A stretch of 64,000 bases of DNA from Gonapodya sp. JEL0774 (lineage: Eukaryota; Monoblepharomycota; Monoblepharidomycetes; Monoblepharidales; Gonapodyaceae). This document shows, in pieces, positions 35,901 to 49,800 of this stretch. The notes under the pieces were generated by a model, which saw nothing but the letters and a program-made list of their open reading frames with translations, searched no databases and was not told where the DNA came from. Location of the stretch: assembly GCA_027604505.1 (NCBI GenBank), contig JADIIX010000021.1, positions 141,893 through 205,892 of the forward strand, read 5' to 3'. The translations under genes and the position numbers were made by a program. How positions within the stretch are numbered: the first letter of the stretch is position 1; every line of letters starts with the position of its first letter.

Positions 35901-38900
35901 AACACGTACTCTGTGAGATTGTCATTCGATGCTTCCGGTTTGCAGTTTTTTTTTTTTTTTTTGAATTACAACTTATTTAGCTCAGGTTCTTTAACCCGGA
36001 TGCCAATTTGGACTTGACTGCATGTTTGCACACGGAACAGCTGTTGAGCCGAGTAGTGGCGATGCACGCCCGCAACCACAGTGTGCTTGTCCTTACAGCG
36101 GACGGTGTTCTTCGACACTACCTCATATTGGTTTCGCACGGAGGCCAGTCGAAGGATGGCGGGCTAGTCGGAAAAGGTGGGTTCATGTTGCCTCATTATG
36201 ATTGAATGTCTGATCAATATCAGAATTCTATTTGTGTCGCTTTCGCTTCTTTCTCTGTGTCTAGCGCTCTCAATTCACGTTCAGATATTTTCCGAAACAT
36301 CTATCCTTCCCATCATCGCATGGCCAGAAAGAGTCCGCGCGATTTGCTGGTATCCCGTGTCTTTTGGTGAGTATGAAATGAAGATCGCAGTGTTGATCTT
36401 AAGATCCATGTTAACATGCAAATCGCGGCATGTAGAGAGTAGATTGTCCGCATCAACCCTTGACAGAAGCCCTTTGCTCATCCTCGACGGGTCTCAGTTA
36501 ATTTATCTGGCTCCGCAACAGGCGGTAAGACACCACTTTATCGTATCTGGAATTTTGCTTCACCATTCGATGGACAGGAACCCGGCAGACCACATGAAAG
36601 ACAGATAACCGCCACCTTACTTTCGAACTTCGTGGAGACGTTCCTCGTGTGCCCTTATCAAGACAGCGTAGGAGAGCTTCTGAACAGCTTGTGGGTCGTA
36701 TGTGGCGGTACTAGACTCAAGGTGTGGACGAATTTGGGGGTGCATAACGAACCTCACGCCGAGGCGATACCTTCCTTAAAGGGTAATTAAACCACCTCGA
36801 CTGAGCTGGGATGTTTATTGCTAACCCCGATTTCGCGAATGATAGATATTAATACAGGTGACAGAGAGAGCCAGTTGTTGTGGGAAGATAGAGCGGAGGT
36901 GCCACCCAGATGGCGCCAAGAGCTTTTGGGACACATAAGTCAGGAGTCATTTGTTATTCAAGCTCACGGGTATCCGATTGGTGAGTGGTATGTTCCCTTG
37001 ACCACGCATTCCGATGTGGTGCAATAACTCTTTTCAAGGTCTCAACATCCAAAGTGGGCTGGTATTGGGAGTGTCTCAGCATGCATTTTTTCGAAAGCAG
37101 CTTGGGCGGACGTCGTTTCGTGTGGAAGCCAGCGTCCGTATCCAGCGATCTTCAGATAACTCCGTAAATCCACCTCGTTCAATGGAATTTACTTTTGCAG
37201 TCTTCGCTTTTCCTCCCCTCTGTACTTCGTTTTCTCCTCTCGAACTTGTAAGACAAAGCGATTTACTCCAAAGCCCGCACTGTCTCAGTTTTCATGATTA
37301 GCTTGCAGGACGAAGCGATTTGGTTTGCGCACGAGTTTAAAAGCCTGCCATACTTTGTACATGCTCTGGAGTTGCTCTTGCATGAAGTGCTTGAAACAGA
37401 AGCTCCTAGCTTTCCTCCCGCACCGAAAGGTGAGATTTGATTGTCCAAACGCAACAGTGGTCAAAACACTGAGCGAAGCCCCAGCTGCGCTATTACCGCA
37501 CGTTGTACTCTTCCTGGAATCCTTCGACGAAAGTTTAGACGTTATTGGGCAATGCGCACGAAAGTCCGAGTACACGTACTGGAGCTATTTGTTCTCTATT
37601 ACTGGGGATGCCAAAGAACTGTTCCAAGTGAGTAATGAGTCTTTGGAGTATGAACCAGTAGGCCGAACAAACAGTTGATGTTCATGAGTCAGAAATGTGT
37701 GACACGGGGGAAACTTCTAACTGCGATAACGTTTTTGATCATCATCCAAACAATGGAGTCCGCCGCAGTTAGCTCCAAGGTTAGTTAGATGCAACAGAAT
37801 TTACTTCCTGGGCCGCCGATCGAAGTGAACTTACCTGCGCCTTTTAGTTGGCGCTTGCACTGTTGGAGAAAGCACTCCAAGTCAATGATTTTAATGTGAG
37901 TTATGTGAAGGCCTACATAGATATGTATATACACCATTTTCACATTTCGCGAACAGCTTTGCAGCGAGCTAGTCCGCTTCCTTGCATCCATATGTGAGCG
38001 TAGACTTTGTATGAAACTCTTATTCACCTATTCACATCACACGATGACTTGACCAGCGCACGCCAACCGTGATCCCCAAATGGAATGGTTCGATTCCAGT
38101 CCCACAGACGGTGCTGTCCCTCACGAATCTAAAACTCTACCAGATGGAACTGACATGGTGGGGTTCGCTCAATCCTGAATAGGGAGCACCGTTGCACAAC
38201 TAATTGTGTGACGTTCTTTCATCATGCAGTTCTACATCGAAATTCTGGTTAATCAACATGCCCGTCGCATGCTCAATGCGATGCAACTTCGTCTTCTAGG
38301 GAAGATGGCCAGACTTTTGCGATTCCCGTTGGCGACTTGGCTGGAACGGGAACGGTTAGTCTCAGCTAACGGTGTTGTTTCGGAGTTTTGGAGTGAATTC
38401 TTCTGACACTGACAGTTCGCATCCTGCTCAGGAAATTGCGAGCTCTTGAAATTCCCTCCTGGCCCGCAGCACTTCTCGCTCTACACGTACAGTTCGACCT
38501 GCCACCCCCTCCGTTGAACTGGCAACGAGCCCACCCTCCGAGTCCAACAATCAGTCCGCAGTCTACAACTAGAGCGTTTGCCTTTGATTTCACTATCGCT
38601 GCGCACGGCACGGAGAGTGAGTCAGCGAGTCCGTCCAGTCATGTATCCTGGCTGAAGCAAGGTGAAGGAGGCACTCAGGAGATGGGACAACCCGCATCGC
38701 TGATGAAAAGGAGAAACTCTAGAGGAGGCAAAAGCAGTGTAGACCATGAGCTGAGGTAGGTTTTCGGTACCGGAAGAAGTCACGACGTCTGTTCCGCCGC
38801 TCATTCACGTCCGCAGATTCCTTCAATCCACATTCCGGCGCGCCTCTCTCGGAGGCCACCTCCTCATTCTCTCCACTCTCCTTCTTGATGTTCGGTCCTG

Positions 38901-39081
38901 TGTGGAGATCCTTTCTGACCCTTCGAACCCTTCTCAGGCTAAGCTTGTGGCCCAGTGGCTCGAAATGGTCGGAGAGGCATCTCACGACAGCGTTCCAGAG
39001 GGCAGGAAGGGTAACGGCTACATAGAATTCGGCGAAGCAGTTGTCGGACTACTAAGATTGGGTGGTGTGCCCGGGCTGTGA
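32922..39081 (+). CDS. RIC1: RIC1 homologue (Ric1-Rgp1 GEF subunit for Ypt6/Rab6)
   Basis: A 1602-residue model from 21 exons (32922-33305, 33441-33873, 33993-34815, 34877-35289, 35329-35912, 35981-36176, 36265-36366, 36436-36524, 36578-36782, 36858-36980, 37039-37163, 37201-37247, 37302-37429, 37458-37627, 37693-37779, 37848-37895, 37957-37993, 38057-38157, 38230-38354, 38432-38755, 38817-39081). The N-terminal beta-propeller starts MYFAVG; later segments GTYGLAIYNIEQRKWRLF, LELLLHEVLETEAPS, CARKSEYTYWSYLF and HARRMLNAMQLRLLGKMARL match RIC1. Ric1-Rgp1 activates Rab6 for endosome-to-Golgi traffic. The exon 2-3 junction (33873/33993) is the least certain. An 18-T run (about 35945-35962) lies in an intron. 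Confidence 0.87.
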
Positions 39082-39642
39082 GCATTGTGAATGTACAAAT
39101 CTTGGACAGTGGATACCCCAGCAGCAAAAATAAATTGGACGACCTCAAAGAGGCGGTAGCTCAAGCATGCTGATAACTCCCATCATTTTACACAAAGAAC
39201 CTACGAGAACGAGTAGGGCACTCCAAGTAAAGGGTAGGTACAAGATACAGGAATCGTATGCATGATACAGACGCTGATTGTGACACATACTGAGAACAGA
39301 CAGACAAACGAACGCCCCGAGGGAGAAAGGAGAAGGTGACTGTCCGTAGAAGCGGGATGCGGGTCGGAAAGCGAAAGAATGGAGTGTTTGCCAATGAACC
39401 GAGAGCAAGTCCGCGCATCTCAGTCTCCACTTCTAGTCCCCCTCGCTCCCATGCCGCCTCCAGCCCCATCGCTCGTACACCGTGCTCCCACCTCCCTTCA
39501 CCGCTCGCCATTCACACGCAATCACGCACGCATCCCGTTCCGCTTGCCCTGATCCCTTGCCAAAGCTCCTTTCTCGCCCGTCGTCTTCATCGCTCGCTCG
39601 GTCTTCCATCCTTCTCCCAAACTCTCTGATATTTGATCGATT
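39082..39642. other. Convergent 3' region of RIC1 and SUI1
   Basis: Non-coding; it holds the facing 3' ends of two genes. Several short frames on both strands show no family signal. Confidence 0.45.
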
Positions 39643-40919
39643 CTAGAACCCGTGCACCTGCACCTGATCCTTGGTGGCGATACCCTCCGTGAGAAGGAAA
39701 GTCGACACCTTGACGCGCTGATCGCCTTGAAGCTGGATAACCTCGCCGTGCTCTTCGTCGTCAATGATACTGCCGTTGCAGGCAAAGTCCTGACGAAATG
39801 GACAAGGTGTTATGGTTACTTGAAGTCATACACGGTATCCCCATATGTTCGCGAGGAAACAGAGACTCCGTTTTCCATCCAACTGTCATCTATGAATTCA
39901 ACCGTACTTTTCTCAAAGCGTCCCCATTCCATCAGCAAACTGCAAGCGCTCCTCAAAACGACAGAACACTCATGGTTTGAAGAGGTTCACCCAGCCTTTC
40001 CATCCTCTCCCTCCACTCACCTTCTTGAAAGCTTTGAGTAGTTTCTTTTGGTCCAACTCTGCAGGCAAGCCTGCGACAGTGGTGAGCGTCTTGCGACCGT
40101 TACGTTGTTGAATACGGATGTCTGCGAGTGGTGCCATAATCATGAATATTGTGATCGTAAAAGTCAAACACAAAGCACCGTGACAAAAGGCGAAATACGG
40201 TCGCAGAGGATGAACTCTAGGAAAGCACATCCTTGTGTTCCCTCATTCCATCCACGAGAGAGACACTGGGGCGTCCTGTCACTCATTCTTATATGACTGA
40301 CCGTGCTCCCTATGTTCCACTGGTTTATTCCTGCTGATTTCCGACTTCTGTTATAATTAGGACTGTTTGGTTCGAGCTTTGTGGGTGGTGCTCCTGACAC
40401 TTCGAAGTGGGGCGTTACGTGTGGTGTGATGGAATCGCAATGTGGCCCGCTGTTTCTCCGAACCATCACACCGAGCTATTCAACGTACTCCCATTTGGTT
40501 GGCGGTATCGAGCATATCCTCTCGTTTGGCCGTTGGTAGTAATTCGCGGTTTGTCTCCAACTCCTTCCCTCTTCCGCACCTTAACCCCGCCACAATACTC
40601 ACGTATTTTTCCCGAAACTTTTAAGTCTACCACGAGAGTCGCCGGCGCCCGACGGAATTTCGACCGACACGATAACCCAGGCGGTTCCCGATCGTAGGAA
40701 ACAAAGTCCGAGAGCATTACGAAACTGTCAGTAGAGACTCCAAGGAACACGAAGAGCACATCGGCAATAAAACTCATCGCCCATCCAGTCCTTGGTCCTT
40801 CTCTTTTCTCATGATCCTCCTTCCACAACACCAACTTGTCCCGTTGTCGCCTCAGACACACCTTCGGGTTCGCCGACGTCTGCAAAAGGGTCATAGGATT
40901 TGAGGTTCTCAATTGACAT
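39643..40919 (-). CDS. SUI1: Translation initiation factor eIF1
   Basis: Three exons (40919-40862, 40121-40021, 39789-39643) give 101 residues. The start MSIENLKSYDPFAD is close to the yeast Sui1 N-terminus; the core is IRIQQRNGRKTLTTV, DFACNGSI and GEVIQLQGDQR, ending VQVHGF. eIF1 binds the 40S P-site region and guards start-codon selection. The first intron is 740 nt, about ten times the local norm, and no gene is visible inside it. The start codon has a poor context (U at -3, U at +4), as is typical of eIF1 genes that regulate their own translation. Confidence 0.93.
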
Positions 40920-41959
40920 GCAACGGCGGTGGCGGTGGAGTTGAAAGCGAGGGGAGGAAGGAAAAGTGGGGGTTGGGGAAGTGTGATGGAATAAGAACTG
41001 GCGAGTGTGTGCCTGGTTGTACGCCACTTGCTCGTTCCATCGTTCAAATTGAGCGCATTCGGCGCATATTTTTAATCTAGAGGAGAAGTGCATAACGGTA
41101 ATGAGATAAGTGCTCCCATAAATTTTTCTCTTTGATACGAGATCTGATCAATAGTCGCTTTTGGCTCCACTGCCATCTGGTTTAGTGGAGCTGTGCAACT
41201 GCTCTGCAAACTTGTCTTTCGATTCTGGACTTCTGGTGAGGTGGAAAAAGAGGCGGCGGAGAGTCTGAGAGCTTCCAGATATGTACGCTGACAAGAAGAA
41301 CGAGACGCGCGCAGAGCATTTTGAGAACATAATAAATGAACATCTCTTATGCTCTATGTAAGTATTCACAAAAGTTGTCCCCGTTGCGCGGGGCGAACTT
41401 CAAAAGGTCACCTTGCGCCTTCCTGTCCTTCCTTCCTGACGCCTTCCTTTCCCGTCATGGCACGGCCCCCAGTTCTCGACTCGGCCTGTTTGCAGAAATT
41501 TTCTGATTCCCCTCCCCAAACTGGACTGAGCTCCCAGTATACTTGTTGGGTTCTCGCTGTGTGCCCTGCTGTGGCGGTGCCATGGGTGGACTATGTTTAA
41601 CACCCTCCGCTCCCCTCACCCTTACCCTTGCTTGCCCAACGTCACTGGCTATCTTTTGGTGAATCAATGTCGCAACGTTGCAACAGTCGTGTTGCGATAA
41701 TTGCCTACCTGGGTATGAGGACAACGGTTGCGTTTGCAAACGAAGTCCACAAAGGAAAACAAAGGAGGAGAAGCAGGTCCAGAGCCTTCATCCACAGGTC
41801 TGCAAAAAGAATGCGTCGGACAAAGATATCTGCCGTGATACATGATCAACAGTGGGGGGTACATAGAGCAACTGGAGGAACAAGGAACTATCTATCGTCA
41901 ATCGCATAATTTACTGTATACTGTAAATCTGCAGTTGTTGTTCTTAATGAAAAGAAACG
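40920..41959. other. Intergenic between SUI1 and the TatD-family gene
   Basis: Holds the SUI1 promoter and the 3' side of the TatD gene, both minus strand. It contains dispersed-repeat copy 2 (41675-41920). No gene is supported. Confidence 0.45.
41675..41920 (+). repeat. Dispersed repeat, copy 2
   Basis: Partner of 13630-13885 in inverse orientation. It shares the acctgggtatg / ggacaacggttgcgt core and the terminal taatttactNta. It sits just downstream of, and antisense to, the TatD gene, as copy 1 does relative to the Hcp fusion gene. Confidence 0.6.
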
Positions 41960-43828
41960 TCACGAAGTTCCAGAACGCCCCAACATCACGATCAAATTCC
42001 CTCTCGCCCTTTCGCCTGCTTCTTCCATACCCCATTCTTTCCAATCTGCGAGTAAGCTGACCATGGACTGAACCGCAGGCTCAACGCGAGCGGGGGAGTC
42101 GCTTGTTCGTATTACAGCGGCGCGGTGACCAGCAGGATATGTGCCGAGTGAGAACAAAGACAATGCGTTCAAAATCAGGAACTTTGCCTCGCGACTTTTC
42201 CGCTTCCCGTTCAAACTCACTAGTCACTCTCCACCATCACTTTGCCTTCCTCCACGCTTTTGACCTTTTCCTTCCACCTCTCCGCTTCTGATCTACCATT
42301 TATCGCCGTTGAAAACGAACACCACACCATCCCGCGAGTGGCTTTTCTGAGCCGCATAAGGGTCTCCACCGAGCCCGAATACGAATGCATATGCAGCTTC
42401 AGTGGAAAAAGAGACGGAACGGGCTCTGGAACGGCCCCACCGGCCAACGCAGTCCTCAGAGCCTCCTGGTCTCGAGGTGCCAATTGCTCCCATCTAGTGA
42501 CACCGCATACGCGCTCCACCGTGTCCACGAACACACCCCAAGCTCCCACGCCGTGGCATGATGCGGGGCGGTCCATGATGCGGGCGAGAAGTAGTTGAAA
42601 GTGAAGGATGGAACGTTGATGAGTGAGACTGGGGCGGAGTGTTGGGAGGGAAGGGAGGGTGGCGAGGGCATCTTGGGTGGCATTTGGCATTTCTTTTTTC
42701 TTCATCTTCCAAGACTACCGAGAACTTGGACATACCTATCCCAACCTCCCCGACCACAGCCCAGGGGTTCCTTCTCAACCTTAATACCAACTCGCGACTC
42801 CAATCAACGAAGGGTGTTGCTCGAGCGTAAAGGAACGCCGCAAAGGCGCGGGCGTGGGGCTCAAAATCCGCGTCGGGTTCCCGCAAATCAGAGGGTTCGT
42901 TAAGGTGATCGAAGTCACTTTTCTGAGAGTGACGAGAGGCGCAACTGGCTACTTGGGAATTCAGAAACTCGCGGTATACGGTGCGGGATGCGATGAGGAC
43001 CCGCGGCAGACGTTGTGATTCACATGGAGTGATCGAGGTTGAAGGGATAGGAGGGTGGGCGGATGGAGACGAGTCAAGAGCGGTGATCAAAGATGAGAAG
43101 TGACATGATCCTGTTTCGTGGAATGATGGGGTGCTGTCGAGTTCGGTTGAAGTGACGACTGCTCGCGTGCTTTCGAGTTCAGTTGAAGTGACGTTAGTCG
43201 CTGCAGGGATAGCATCATTGCCCGTGTTTGCTGTTGTTCTGCCTCGTCTGGGTTTAACAAGATCAAACATGCCTTCGGGGGAGTCGAGAGATGTTTCAAT
43301 TGCGGGATATACTTTGGGTTTGGTATTTGGTTTTGGCGCTTTCATTGCCTTCGGTAGTAAAGCCTCATCCCCCCTCCCCTCACTGCCATCCCCGGATGCA
43401 GATATAAGTTGGGGCAATTCGGGGGGGCAGCGAACAGTCCACGCGTACCAGGGGTGCGTGCCGAAAGCTGGCACGACATATGGGTGGGGAAGGGGAGGGA
43501 GAGAAGGTGTGCAAGCAGTCCTTTCAGAATTATTGTCCGTAGAAATAGGTGGTGGGGCGAAATCCGAGTGCGGGGAGAGAAGAAATGGAGAACTAGAAGC
43601 AGAAGCCGGTGATGGAGACCGAGATGGAGATGGGAACATTGATGCACACGCCTCGACCGTGTCAAAATCAGCCGTTTCAACCGACATGAGCACCATTGGA
43701 TTCACGCGCAAGGCGAGTTCACAGAGTGTGGAGACGAAGTCGGCGGGAAACTGCGAGCTTTCTACACCTGGGCCGTGTGACCAGGGGTAGAGCGCATCAT
43801 GTAAATGTAAGTGCGCATCGGAAAGCAT
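41960..43828 (-). CDS. TatD-family metal-dependent hydrolase
   Basis: Three exons (43828-42736, 42671-42221, 42101-41960) give 561 residues. Metal-ligand motifs appear in order: DAHLHLHD (HxH), FGTHPW, GEVGID (Glu, formed by splicing across a 64-nt intron with donor gtatgt), CHGVGAWG, LHMHSYSGS and VESDYDSP (Asp). The fold is a TIM-barrel amidohydrolase-type nuclease/hydrolase. Ser/Pro/Thr-rich insertions of about 30 and 190 residues make it roughly twice the usual TatD size; similar enlarged fungal members include the Cut9-interacting Scn1 type. The substrate is unknown. Confidence 0.82.
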
Positions 43829-44150
43829 CTGGATTCCCGTGCGGTGGCGACGAGCCGAGAGATCTGTGTATCCCGCTAGTGATGGCGCTCAATCGTGAGG
43901 ACAATGTCGAGTCCCCAAAACTCGAGAATCAAGGATCGAATGCAAAGCTCCGAAATGCTTGTTAAAATTAGTTTAAATTTTTTAATGCTCTCGTATGAGC
44001 TCCGGGTTCCTTCCTGTTCGTCCACCCCAGATCAAAGTCATACGGCACCGATAGTGCCGGTTAGACCGTTTCCAAGTCTTTGCTCCGTATTCAAAAACAT
44101 CATATACTACAAAACAGTGGTATAGCTAAAAAAGAAAAAAAAGAGACTCC
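43829..44150. other. Intergenic between TatD-family gene and HMCES
   Basis: Short AT-richer spacer; nothing recognisable beyond the TatD promoter and the HMCES 3' end. Confidence 0.4.
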
Positions 44151-46432
44151 TCACTTCTTTCCAAAGAAAGCCGTCAGCTTCTGCTGCCCCTTATCCTCCT
44201 TTTTGTCTTTGTCCTTGACCTTCGTACCAGCCGCCTTGCCCGCACTTGCAGGTGACCCTTTCACCTGAACCTTGTTTGGCGCAGGTGAAGAAGCCAAATG
44301 CTTCTGGGCGGTTATGGGTTTCGAGGGTGTTGTGGATCTGACTTCATTGGCGAACTTGGCAAGTCCACTGTCAGAGGGTCCCTCTGCCTTCTTCTTCGCC
44401 GGCGGTGGTGTCAAAGTGTCCGACGTAGTGCCCGTCCCTCCATTGCCCCTCGACCTCTCACTCTTCCCTCTTTCCTCGTCCTCAGAATCAGTCTCCAACA
44501 ACCGCTTCCTCTTCCCCGGCGTCACAAGAACGTTGCCTTGTGCCCCATCGCCTGTCCTACTTGCAAAGTGACCGTTTTGGTCGACCACACCGAGACCCGT
44601 CTCCGCGGCCGCGCTGGAGGGCACTGGGGAAAGAGACTCGCCGTGGTCTGGCTCTGGCGCGTCGTCCCGGGGTATGTCCTCGTCTTCGTCCGAGACGGGG
44701 ATCGCATCGGGTTCCATGTCCATTTCTCTGCTCGAAGCAGCACCGTCAGCGGTGGCAGACGCGGGCTCAGTCGTAGCTTGGTGAGGTTGAGTGGCAGGTT
44801 GGTTCTGATCTCGCTGGCTCTCTTTTCCCCTCATCGTCGTAGGCTGTTTACCAAAGAAACCTGCTATACTCTGCAATCCACGTTCGTTTCCTAGATTGGA
44901 TTTCTTGGCCCTCGCTGCTCGTGCCACGGCGTCAGGATCCGCAGGACGGGTGAGTTCCTGTGCAATGTCCGTATTGGCGTCAGCAAAGACTGTCGCACCA
45001 GTGGCATGTACAAAGCCACACGGGACGGGTGACTGGTCATAAACCCCACCTCTCCATCATTCTTGATGTTGCCCACGTCCGGGGCAACCGCCCACCACTC
45101 AATCTCTTTCCCTTCAAACGGTCTCAGAAGCTCCACGATTCGCGGGTCCGATACGGGAATGGAGTGGTCGAGCCAGAGGTCTATGGCGGTTCGATGGGGT
45201 TGCTTGGTCGGGGAAGAGACTCTGGACGGTGAGAGTGGAAGTGGAGATGGCGAGAGAATGACGGGCATACGGTCGTGGAGCCAAGATAAGGCCGGAGATG
45301 ACGAAGTGGTGATGATGGTGTAGGAGTAGACGTCGTTTCCTGTTTTTGAGGAGTGTGAGAGAAAGGGGTCAAACTCCCGCGAAGGGGGAACCAGAAACGG
45401 TACCATCGAGTGTAGCTTTGTCCCAGAGTCCTGCCATGAAGAAAAGATCTTTTCGATCATCGTCGGTGGGCCGTGTGGGCGCGTCTGGTTTCGTCTCTGT
45501 ATCGTCTTCATCTTTCATTCGCTCGATCCCAACGTCCCGCTTTGGACTGCATTGCTCCTCCACCACCGTGGTGCTCCTAGATCGTACGCTGTCCGTGCTA
45601 CTTGTAACTCCACCGTCTCCATCTCCGTCCATGGGCAACCTCATGCTCCCTGGTCGGGGATGAACGTAGTAAGGAACTTTGGCAGACATGCCGCGAGATT
45701 TGTCCCATTCGTAGAAGCTGGTCGAGCGTCATGCGGGATGTTTCAGGGAGGGAGATGAGAGAAAGGACGAGCTGGTCTGCACCGCCCCCCGCCACTTACC
45801 CTTCCGCCAAGACGACACAGCGCCTCTTGTTCTTCACTGCGCGGAACATGCTCTTTTCACTCGGTCCCGGCAGGATGGAATCGTCCCTGGCGTTGATTGT
45901 GCGGGCCATGGAGGCGTAGTCGGGTGTGCTGAGGAGATTGGGAACAATTGTCACAATGTGAACGGAGAATCGACTCCTTGTCCCACAATGTGTGAGCTTA
46001 CTCAACAGTTTTACGCACCTCTTTGACCAAAATGGAATAAGTCCCCATTTGTGGGATCGTAGAACTTTGTTCCCGCTTTCGTCGAACACAATAACGGGCT
46101 GCATTCGAGTTGGCCCAACGTTGTGCGACGGTCGGTACTTGTCCTGCATGGGTCAATAATTGCGAAGACAAGCACTCGTCAGTTTTGGGACGACACGCGA
46201 ATCAATCACGAAAGTCTCAGCTCGACCTGATCGACCCAGGTAGAGACGCCTGCGGCGGTCTTGATTTGGTCCGGCGCCTGGAGTTCGACGAGCAATGTAT
46301 CAATGGTTACGAATTACGAACAAAGGTTTTTGAGCGAATCCAGTTGATATCAGAACTTCAAGTCGCAGTCGAATTTGATTCCTTTTTGCTTCCGCGAATT
46401 CTCACCAGCGCGAGAGCTGTTCGCCCGCACAT
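44151..46432 (-). CDS. HMCES: HMCES-type SRAP domain protein with PCNA-binding motifs
   Basis: Model exons are 46432-46406, about 46277-46227, 46143-46019, 45928-45800, 45717-45404, 45339-about 45022 and 44989-44151, giving about 600 residues. The first exon encodes only MCGRTALAL, with the conserved Cys2 that crosslinks abasic sites. SRAP motifs follow: SHKWGLIPFW, TINARDDS, RRCVVLAEG|FYEW (catalytic Glu) and LHDRMPVIL (His). The Lys/Ser-rich tail carries two PIP-box-like motifs, QSIAGFF and, at the extreme C-terminus, QQKLTAFF. HMCES shields abasic sites in single-stranded DNA at replication forks. The exon 2 boundary and a very short last intron (32 or 44 nt) are uncertain. Confidence 0.85.
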
Positions 46433-46860
46433 AAATCGAGTCGTTTAGTTGGTTCGCTTTCTCCCCTTGCTTCTTTCCCTACAGAATTGGTTGTGACCCG
46501 AAAGGCCACAGCACAAAAATCAGTATTACTCGGCAGGTAGTAACGGATGACCGACGACCTGCTTAGCACGCAGCGAAGCAAATGAGCGTCTATTTTACTC
46601 GTACTAATGGACCAATTTGACGCGCCAATTTTATATTTGGAATCTGATTTTTTCGACACCTGCTCACATCAGGCACGCGCTCAGTCACCGTGGAAGTTGA
46701 TTTATCGTGAATCTCCACAATGAATCTCCAGCGCTAATTTTTGATTCCAGACTCCATGAATGTTTTTTCGCATTACTGTCAGGGATGCCATCACAGGTGG
46801 GGCTGTGGGCACACACACGGTGCCAGGCGCAATGACATGGGTCCGAATGCGATCGCGAAA
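46433..46860. other. Divergent region between HMCES and the SH3 membrane protein gene
   Basis: No gene is supported. It presumably holds both promoters. Confidence 0.4.
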
Positions 46861-49800
46861 ATGGTTTCCACGTGGATCAACACAGGGGAGGTGGTATGCG
46901 TTCTTCTCGCCTCTTTCATAGTGGGAGGCGCGGCGACAGGACGAAGTGGACGAGACCTGGGTGAGTTTCCCCCTTGCGGGGCATCAGGTGGTTTCTCCGT
47001 ATTGTGACTGAACCCACATACAACAATCCAGCAGTTCATTCTCCCCTCGCACAACGTTCCCACCATTCTTCACTTATCGAGCGGCAAGGGAACTCAGCAA
47101 CCTGCGTGATTCCTGAGCTCACTGTGAGTAAACGAGATTGCTGACCACCCGGTTCTTTGGAGCTGTTCCGATTTGTCACCATTTCCAGTACTGCGCTGGA
47201 GCACCAGCGAGTGCCGAATATTGCATTCCCACAGGAGCCGTCTGCTGCTCTAATACCTGGTAATACTTTTTTCTCGCGACAATACCGGAAAGCTCCAATG
47301 TCTGACAAAGAATTCCAGGTGTCCCGACGGAACCACGTGCTCCGCCAGTGGGACGGAGTGTTTGGACTGCACGAATCGGTGCCCGAACACGACCACTGGG
47401 CAATGCTCCGAGTAAGTGTACGGCCGTCGTCAGTCGCATGTTCAATGACCCACCTTATTTATCCCCGTCAACCGGATCCGTCATCATAACTCTGATTCAG
47501 TCGTAAGTTTGATCAGCTAGTACTCACCGTGCTCTAAAAGTGGTTTTCTCAGACAAGTCTCTTCAGCCTTGACAGGTACGCTTCTTTCCCCTTCTCCATC
47601 TCGATCAACCGTGACATTCAAACCACCTTCGTACCACAAACAAAACTCTCAGATTACTTCAATTGCGGGAAAGTAAGCTCTACTGTATAAGCAGTGCTGC
47701 TTTTTCCGTCCTGACTGAGTGCCCTCCTCGTTGTAGTGTGGGACTTGGTGGTTAGTATGGCTTGCACTCTGTTCCCAAATATTATACCGATACAACACAT
47801 TTCATTTCAAATCAGTGGAGGAGCGGGAGAAGTAGGTTGATCCCAACTTTCGAACGTTAACCTTAACGAGACGTTTCTACAAACCCACTACAGAAGCTTA
47901 TTGGAAATGCAGGAATAGGCAAGGGCTACTGTGGGAACGGCCAGTGTCAAGTCCGTAGGTTTCCTCCAGGGCTCTTTCAGAATCCTCTGTCTGCACTTCT
48001 GGATTAACCATGGTCCTCGCTCAGGATGTGCACCCAACTACACTTCCATCGGAATTGATCCCACTGTCGGAATTGCGTGTGGTATGTGCCCATGGATTTT
48101 GAGGTTGCGCTTGAAGATGTGTTCTGAAGAACGTGCTTGTTTGACGACCGTTCAGTCAATAACGCCACCTCATTCCCATTCTGCGCCAATGACATCAAAC
48201 TGACTTACGTTGGGACGCTTCCCAGTGCCAAGTACCTCTGGAAAGATAATAAAGGGTCAGTTCGCCATCCCAAACCGTCTATCCTGTTATCACAGTCCCA
48301 TTATTCCCGCTGCCCAAAAACAAACGATTTTTGTATTTTTTGTTCATCCCAGCTTCTGCAGCGGCTGCGACGATCCACCTGGCATCCTAATTTGGAACAA
48401 TACGAGGTCTTTGTGCGATTCTGCTCTGATCCCCAAGCCCCCCTCCTCCCCGTCCCCCTCAACTCCACCGCCATCGCCGCCATCGCCGCCATCGCCGCCA
48501 TCGCCGCCGGAGAGTGGCACTAACGTGGGTCTCATTGCTGGCGTGTCCGCTGGTGCAGTGGCTCTTGTTACTGGTGGGATGGTGGCGTTTTTGGTTTGGA
48601 CAAGGAGGAAGAGCAAGGAAGATGGGTCTTCAGGTGACACTCCGAGGTAAGCCATACGATTTTACTGAGGTTCAACTCTTCATTAATGGTCGTTGGCCGC
48701 AGCCACAACGTACGAGAACCTTTGCTTCAAGAAAACTTACTCCCATCTCCCACAAGCTCCATTGCCCCCTTGGTGAAGCCCGGTGAACCCGTGAGTGCGG
48801 TTGACGTAAGCCAAAAAAATGTTAATTCCTGACTCTTCCGTAGGTACCCCATTGGTTTTTTGTGCGAGTAGCACAAGTAGGTACACACGAGGGGGAAAAG
48901 TCCCCCGTCTCCCTCGTCACCAACTGACTCGAATCACTTCTCTAGCCCCTCCAACGACTCGGTAATCTCAGCGTTCCGTATAACGGCACTCCGTTTGTGG
49001 TACAGAATGAGGTTCGTTTGTGCACGTTTCTTGGGAGTGATGGGCTGACATTCTCCTTTCTACGCTGCAGTTTTTGCCATCTGCAGAGGATGAATTATAC
49101 CTCCGGCCTGGCTCCTTTGTGAATGTGTGTACTTTGATGTAACTTTACTTTGCTCGGCTAATCTAATTTGTTGTATTACCCCAAGGTCCGTGAGATTTTT
49201 CGGGTACGCTCATTATCCTGGCACTCTGACCGTCTCTGGTCAGGTTGATTTTCGGCACACTCAATTCGCGTTTTGTGTTGCAGGACGGTTGGGCACTCGG
49301 TGACGATGTTGAGTCGGGCCAACTAGGAATGTTCCCCGTTGGTTGTTTGCGCCTTTCCGGCGTAGGGTCCCCCTCATCTGCTTCCAGCTTTGGGTGGCCG
49401 GTAACGAACTCGGTGGCCTACGATCCCCGGGTTGCGTCGTATTCTGTCAGCTTATCCCAGGTGAAACAACAGCGGCGGGACCTGGCCAGTCCTTCTGTGG
49501 GGTCCGACGCAACATTATCGCAGTCGCGTCACGGAACGGGGTTATGGGTGAGCTTGGAATTAGACATACGCGTGATTCCCTAAATCATTTTTTATTGCGC
49601 TCAGGCCGAAGCGTCGGTGTCTGAACCACACTCTCCTCAGGGCACTCTCTACAGCCCGGAACCCCGCAGCTCACTTTCATTCCGTGAAACATCACCGTCC
49701 TCCTTCTCCGATCCACTCTTGGGTGCCACGAACCCCTATGACCCGAATGTTTACGCCGCACCCGGAACTCTCCCACCCCACCCGGCGCCCCTGCCCGCAT